Of a DNA stretch of 35,686 nt, positions 30,283 to 35,686 are shown piece by piece (positions within the stretch are counted from its first letter, which is position 1; each line of letters opens with the position of its first letter). The stretch comes from Schoenoplectus triqueter (taxonomy: Eukaryota; Streptophyta; Magnoliopsida; Poales; Cyperaceae): positions 1 through 35,686 of the forward strand of contig CAXKVV010000625.1 of the NCBI GenBank assembly GCA_964058805.1, in the 5' to 3' direction. Below the pieces are notes generated by a model. It had not been told where the DNA came from, did not search any database, and saw only the letters and a list, made by a program, of their open reading frames with translations. A program made the position numbers and the translations under genes.

Positions 30283-30870
30283 GATCCCCACAAAACAAAC
30301 TGAGTGGAGATGAGTGAATGTGAGTTTCCACTTCAGCACGCAACGGTGCACAAATGAGGGGAGAGTGGGTGAGCTTCCACAAATAAACGTCAATCAAGTA
30401 TATGAGGAGCATCCACAAAATGGTGTTATCAATTGCATCCATAATCCAATTGATACTGGTAAGTTTATCCATCAGTAATAAAGGGATAATCGGGTTTATT
30501 CTGTACCCAGCCTAGAGGTCAATACAGACAGGTTCGGTATCCGTAAAATACCATAGTTATTTAGGTTTCGTATTACCTTAAATAAAGAGAAATGATGTAT
30601 AAAATGAATGTAATAGGATGCTGTAATATTTTGTTATACTTAGACGCTGTAAGAGAATGAAGCAGTTGTAATCAGGTGCTTTTACAAATAGGATTGAAGA
30701 TGCATAATAAAGTACTTCCCCGCGCTGCAGAGGAAGTAACGAAGAGATAACAATAAAAGCAAGCATCATCAACAATAAAGAGATCAAGTATAACAAGTGT
30801 CAAGGTATCCTGTATACAATGACAAGTATAGCAAAAAGAGAAGAAGAAAAGAAGAAATAAGGAGTACAAT
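30283..30870. other. Untranslated region 3' of the antisense gene
   Basis: No coding frame supported. On the minus strand it is the 3' flank of the antisense gene. Confidence 0.4.
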
Positions 30871-33800
30871 CTATGGGCCCAAAAAGCGGGACTCCAGCTC
30901 TAACAATACAGTACTAATGGTCTCCAAATAAGCATGGAGGGAGTACCTATCCTCCTCTGAGGCTGCCTCAAAATCCAAGTACTGAGAGAAGGCACTATCC
31001 CGGGAGACGTCCCGCCAGATGTCGAGAGAAGCCCTCTACTGACAATCTATGGTCCTCTAGCTCCTGCACGAGCAGTCGAGCAGGCCCGCCACTGACTCCC
31101 ATGGAGCGGAGAGTGGCACAAGAAGAAATCCGTTGAAGATAGCGGAGTCGAGCGGCCTCTAAATGCCTGCGTAGCTCATGGATCTCCAACTCATACTGGT
31201 ACACAAGAGAGCTCGCATCCTGGTAAGCCCCGAGTAGCTCCTCGCACCTCCTAGAGATGAAGGTACTCTCAAGGTGAGGCGCAACGAGTAAAGCTGGCGC
31301 GATGGTATCCCGCATCAGCCTATACCAATCAAAAGAGATGTCATCGGGCAGGGAATTCAGAATCTCAAAATCTAGCGGGTAGTCTCCGAAGAAGGTGTCT
31401 CGGAGTGCATCCGCCAGCTCAGCCAAGGCGAGCTTTACATCCCTCAGTGTAACATCTGCAACAAAGTAAATGGGTCAGACAAATTGTTATAATCAAAGAA
31501 GAAATAGAAAGAAGAAAAAATCTAACCTATCGCCTCGTCGCCTGAGACCGGTGGGACTGAATCAGGGATAGGGACATCGGTCGCCTCAGGAGGACCCGCA
31601 GGTGCACCAGACCCGGCTACAAAATAAAATGAAAGGCATAAGTACATGGAAAAGTAAAATACGAGCAAATGACAAAGGAAGTATAAGGTACCGGGAGAAG
31701 CATGAGGCTCGGTGAGACCCTCACTAGTCGGGACCTCCGTCTCTGGGCTGTTGAACAGCTGCTCCACTAGCCAACTCTCATCCAGCTTAGAGTCATAATC
31801 GACTATAACCTACTCAGTCGAGTCCTCTACCCGACTATCTGCGAGCTCAGATGAGACTACACCATCTGTAGCCACGAGAGGCCGCCTGTTAGGAGATGAA
31901 GAGACATGGAATGGCCCTCCCTCGATCAATAATGGCTCGTCGACTACGGGCTCGACAGCCAATGGACTCCCCTGCTCAAAAGAAGCCTCCCCTGGTCTCG
32001 TAAGAGTGAGTACCGGCCCCAAAATCACATCGAAAGAGTCGCCATCTCCAGTGGGTACTAGCAAGATCGACGGCGAGGCAGGACCGTCATGAAAGAAAGA
32101 CTCCGAACGGTGTGGAGATGCCATGTCATCAGCCTCAAGGCCTGTAAAATCTACATGTAAGGATGAAAATACTAATGCATACTGGCAACTAAGTATTAAA
32201 TGATGCACACGAACCTGCGAAGGCAAGGTCGGTGCAAAATCCCGAGAGAACAGTGCTCGCTGGCACCGGTGAATCTACTACGATATCATCTCGGGCTACC
32301 TCTAAAGGAGATGTCCCGTGAGCTGAAAAATAAACCCTAATCAGAGCTGTAAATAAAGCGTGCCCGAATAAGGATAGGCAAGTCAGTAAAGAAAATCACC
32401 CGAAATGGGAGAAGGGAAAGAAGACGGGGAAGACAGCCGAGAAGTGCCATCTCGATCTCTCTCCATGGTAGCTGAAGCCGGTGGCTCGACAGATGGCTGA
32501 GAATGAACGCCAACAACTTGCGGGCGAGGGATTGAGAACCCAGGCTCCGCATGATCGTACTCATAAGCCAACTCTGAATCAAAAGAGAATTGATTGAAAT
32601 GAGACGAGGCTTATCAAAGGGAAATAACCTAAAAGGATGATGAGGTGTACCTGTGAGAATAGTCCTAGCAGAAGCACGAGAAAACCGGCTGTCTAAACCC
32701 TGAAAATCGACAGGCTCTACGGTAATGTCCGGAAAAGGGCTGCGATCACGCAAGGCAGTACCGTCTAGTAGAGGCTGGCCATTTCGTGGACATGTACTCC
32801 GGACGACCACCGGAGGAGTATACGACTGATAAGAGCGAATGGCCTCGTAATACCACTGCTGATAACGCCTCGAGAAGGTATAAGCCCTAGAAGTAGATAC
32901 CATCTGGTAACGAATGCCCGTGCCTAGTTGGAAGAGATGAGTGTAACACCATCCGATCCCCTCCAAATCGGCTGCCAAAGATATAGGGCGGAGAAGAGGC
33001 GCTGGAATGTCCTGATCCAAGCCGAACTGATGTGCGCATCGATACGGCGAATAGGGCTCAATGAACATATAATCGCCCAATCTGAGGGGAAGGAAGCCCT
33101 GACGAATACTGATAAGGTACTCCAAGTCAATAGGTCTGGCTCGGATGCTAGAGGGGTCAGAAGAAGGGACCCTACTGTCAATCACCATCCTGTCGACAGC
33201 TCTAGCTGCCCCACGGGCCACTGACCTATCTCGAGAGAAACGCAAATGGTCTCGGCTCCTGAAGAATCTATACCGAGCAGCCTCCGGAGTCAAGGAAGCT
33301 GGCTGCACCCCAGCTAAGTCACTCAATAAAGGTAGGTGGTCCCGCAGCGTAACTGCCATGCTGGGGTGATATGAGCCAGACTAGTGCAAATGGAGCCATC
33401 CACTAATCAGATGCCATGGAATCAACTCCTGGCACTGTGAAGGACTACGGGATGAAGTCAAACCACGAAGACATCTATAAATGTTGGCCAGTACAGGCAC
33501 GGCCAAAGAAATCCTGTCGCCACGTGCGATCAGACTCGCCATGACGAACACCGAAGGCCGAATGGTGTATGCGGGGGAGCTAGGCAATAAGAAGTAGCAG
33601 ATCCACCAAGAGATGAAAGCAGTCAAATAAGTCTTCCGATCCACGTCATGTGAACACAGGGTATCCTGAGAAGGGATGGGGCCGTCATGATGGATCTCGA
33701 GCCGACCTGTACCAAATGGACCCGGTCAGTAAAGTAGGCAATCCAATGCCTGAATGGGACTCCGGGATGCCCCCTCCGTAGATGATAATAAATCTCATAA

Positions 33801-34450
33801 GTCCTCTGCAAAGAAGGCGGAAATCGAGTGGAGTCTCCCGAGTCAGCAGGTGAGACCATGAACTCGTCATAGAAATGGCTAAAGATCGGCAGCCCAGTCA
33901 ACTGCTGTACCTCCAGGAGAGTCGGGGTCAGCTCCCGGTCATCGATGAACAAAGTATTGGTGGAATAGTTTCACCTCTCACAAAAGGCTCGTAGCCAAGA
34001 TGTGTCAATGTGATAATGAAACATCGACAAGAAGACCGAATCATATATCCCGGCCCGCCTGAACAGAGTCTCCTCCCGCATGAGCACGTATCGGGTCCAC
34101 TCTAACTGATAGCCGTGGCACTCTAAGGGAGTGGCAAAGGGAGCAGTGGTCCATCTGTGAGCCTCCCCATCAATAATCTCCTTGCCCAGGAGATATGTCA
34201 AAGGAGCTGTAGAAGCAACGCCTAGAGGCTGAAGGGCAAGAGGTCATGAGGCTGATCATCTCTAAAGAACAAACCACCGCCTCGTGGGTAGACGGGAGTC
34301 GCTCGGATGGCTGAGACGAGAAGAGTCTAGTCATCAGGATCCTCATACAAAGAATGATAATGACTCAAAGGGCGACGCGGAATGGCGTCATGAGAAGAAA
34401 CTACAATACCCGAAGAAGAGAAAACGTCATGAGAAGTGAAGAGACAAATG
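30871..34450 (-). pseudogene. Antisense multi-exon gene with plant-mobile-domain-like protein
   Basis: A gene opposite to gag-pol. Exon 1 (about 34450-32651) encodes a plant-mobile-domain-like region: GGGLFFRDDQPHDLLPF, HRWTTAPFATPLECHGYQL, DTSWLRAFCER, then TNTLFIDDRELTPTLLEVQQ followed by LTGLP, and a Ty-rich downstream part (GFLPLRLGDYMFIEPY). Five introns follow: 32650-32574, 32399-32323, 32214-32142, 31691-31617 and 31526-31456. All are GT-AG, 71-77 nt and phase 1. Internal exons are 174, 108, 450 and 90 nt, all multiples of three. The last exon (31455-30871) holds a helical region (YELEIHELRRHLEAARLR) and, after a frame change, a good C-terminus ending RFLGP and TAG. Damage: stops at 34327-34329, 33971-33973, 33381-33383 and 31810-31812; frame changes near 34205-34245, 33623-33652 and 31000-31050. 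The start codon was not identified. Function unknown. Confidence 0.75.
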
Positions 34451-34467
34451 ATAAGGAATAATGCACC

Positions 34468-34501
34468 AAGACAAGCCTTTTGAGCGTTCAAGGCTCGTCT
34501 T
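34468..34501. other. Hairpin just upstream of the 3' LTR
   Basis: AAGACAAGCCTT (34468-34479) pairs with AAGGCTCGTCTT (34490-34501) over 12 bp with one mismatch and a 10-nt loop. It lies 14 nt before the mapped 3' LTR start, where a polypurine tract is expected. Confidence 0.6.
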
Positions 34502-34515
34502 GATGGGTGGCTCTT

Positions 34516-35686
34516 TGTTTACCTTTGAAAAATTCCAAGGATAAGTAGCCGAATAAATGAAAATAAAATCAATTATCAATAGTAAATCATAAGAAGAGAA
34601 AAGAAGAGAAACAAGGAAGAGAGGGCCCACTGATCAGAAGAAGTAGCTAACGGAACTCCGGAGCAACTCTATTTGTCCCACAAGGAAATTCTGAGCATGA
34701 AGTGAAAAGTATAAATACCCCACTATCCTCTATCCACTCAGCATGAGTGACAGCCGAGAGGATCGAGAGAGAGGAGGGATCTCTCGGGTGTCACCATGTG
34801 AATATATCTTTTCTGACAAGTGGGACCCACCTGACAGTCCCTTGTAGACGGCTCTAACAACATAGACCTAGCCTATTTTACTAAGAAACCTAATCAACCC
34901 GGAACGAGGTTTAAACACTAATCCCACAAGGAAATATCAGGGTGAGAGACAGAGATATAAATACTCCACCACCTCTTGCTCATTCGAGGTGGCTGACTCT
35001 TAGGAGATTCCAGAGAGAGAAATCTCCTGATGGGTCAGCCATCTGATCACATTTTTTCTGATAAGTGGGACCCACCTGGCAGCCCCTTATAAGTAGCTTC
35101 AACAGCATGAACCTAGCCTATCTGATGAGTCTAATCAATCCGGAACAAGGGTTAAACATTAATCCCACAAAGAAATCCTAAGTGCAGAGCAAGGATATAA
35201 ATACCCTGTCATCTCCTATTCATTTGATGTGGATGACGCTCAAGAGATTCAGGAGAGAGGAAGAGATCTCTTGATGGGTCATCCATGTAATCATTTTTCA
35301 CTGACAGGTGGGCCCCACACCTCAGTGACCAAATATCAAGGGAGTCAAGATTAAACCCTGAGAATCTATCATTAAAGCAAACCCTAAGGACTGAAGCAGT
35401 ATAATCCCTGTGCAACAAGGAATCATATCAATGCCAAGCTAGTATTCTGATACAACTAATCATGAGAAATTTCAAATGTGATCTTGCTTTTAAGGCTAAC
35501 TTGGTGCCAAAGCTGTGAGCAACCACCTAACCATGCTTTGATTTGTGTCAATTACTGATAAGTAGTCAGCTCTTTGACCAAATCACCCTCATGTTAAGGG
35601 ATTGAAAGTCAATTTCATAAGACTGATCAGGTGCCAAAGCTGGGAGCAACCATCTGATCAAGTCTAGATTTGTATCAATTGTTGAC
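34516..35686 (+). repeat. 3' LTR (truncated by the window end)
   Basis: Begins TGTTTACCTTTGAAAAATTC, identical to 17076 onward, and stays collinear to the last base. It carries the same three TATA/hairpin/GTGGGNCCCAC modules. No clean polypurine tract precedes it; the nearest purine-rich stretch is about 34412-34458. Confidence 0.92.

Larger units (their letters stand above)
17076..35686 (+). mobile_element. Tat/Ogre-lineage Ty3/gypsy LTR retrotransposon (3' end beyond window)
   Basis: A single element of at least 18.6 kb. Direct terminal repeats begin at 17076 and 34516. The internal order is N-terminal gag-like ORF, gag, protease, RT, RNase H, second (archaeal-like) RNase H, integrase, a non-coding repeat region, an antisense gene, then the 3' LTR. 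The dual RNase H, large size, VDAGSS protease and extra antisense gene are features of the Tat clade of plant Ty3/gypsy elements. The coding regions have several inactivating changes, so this copy could move only with proteins from elsewhere. The 3' target duplication lies outside the window. Confidence 0.92.

Noticed and set aside
1..35686. tRNA, rRNA or snRNA genes
   Set aside because: I looked for cloverleaf-like and conserved box signals and saw none I could defend; a dedicated scan was not possible.

Overview
This window is nuclear DNA of a flowering plant, probably a eudicot. The signs are AT-rich intergenic sequence, short GT-AG introns, neprosin-type and RING-H2 genes, MITEs, and a very large Ty3/gypsy element of the Tat/Ogre group. 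No bacterial, organellar or CRISPR features were seen.

Left part (1-12.2 kb). A few host-gene pieces sit in AT-rich DNA. On the minus strand there are the first two exons of a neprosin-like secreted peptidase (22-320), running off the left edge. A membrane-anchored RING-H2 gene (2865-3278) follows. A second neprosin piece (11100-12167) holds the two C-terminal exons with one premature stop. Between them lie non-autonomous DNA transposons: two related foldback MITEs (about 400-754 and 3356-3678), a 1.3-kb element filled with ATT repeats (7283-8594), a hAT MITE with intact 11-bp TIRs and a perfect 8-bp target duplication (8832-9090), and a foldback MITE with about 60-bp TIRs (9401-9795). A decayed Copia 3' end lies at 10344-10975.

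Middle part (12.4-17.07 kb). This is nested retrotransposon debris: an LTR-like block ending CCCAACA, an inverted fragment of a Tat gag-protease region (12956-14205, minus), a Copia-type LTR with an initiator-Met PBS (15726-15737), a three-unit tandem repeat of about 250 bp, and a 140-bp duplication.

Right part (17076 to the window end). One Tat-lineage element, more than 18.6 kb long, is transcribed left to right. Its LTRs can be compared over 1171 bp and differ by 25 substitutions with no indel, so the insertion is fairly recent. Internally it carries an N-terminal gag-like ORF, gag, an aspartic protease, reverse transcriptase, a degenerate RNase H, a second archaeal-like RNase H (a hallmark of Tat), and integrase. 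The coding chain is broken by several stops, by a 13-bp tandem duplication that shifts the frame between protease and RT, and by Asp-to-Asn at the first integrase catalytic position.

Downstream of integrase, on the opposite strand, lies a separate gene (about 34450 to 30871). It encodes a plant-mobile-domain-like protein and has at least six exons. All five introns I can read are GT-AG, 71-77 nt long and phase 1. It too carries several stops and frameshifts.

The LTR is unusual. It holds three tandem copies of a roughly 240-bp module. Each copy has a TATAAATA box, a long hairpin starting about 31 nt further on (close to the expected transcription start) and a palindromic GTGGGNCCCAC site. The hairpin arms of copies 2 and 3 differ in sequence, but paired changes keep the stems intact. 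This triplicated promoter-hairpin module and the intron-rich antisense gene are the two most interesting features of the window.
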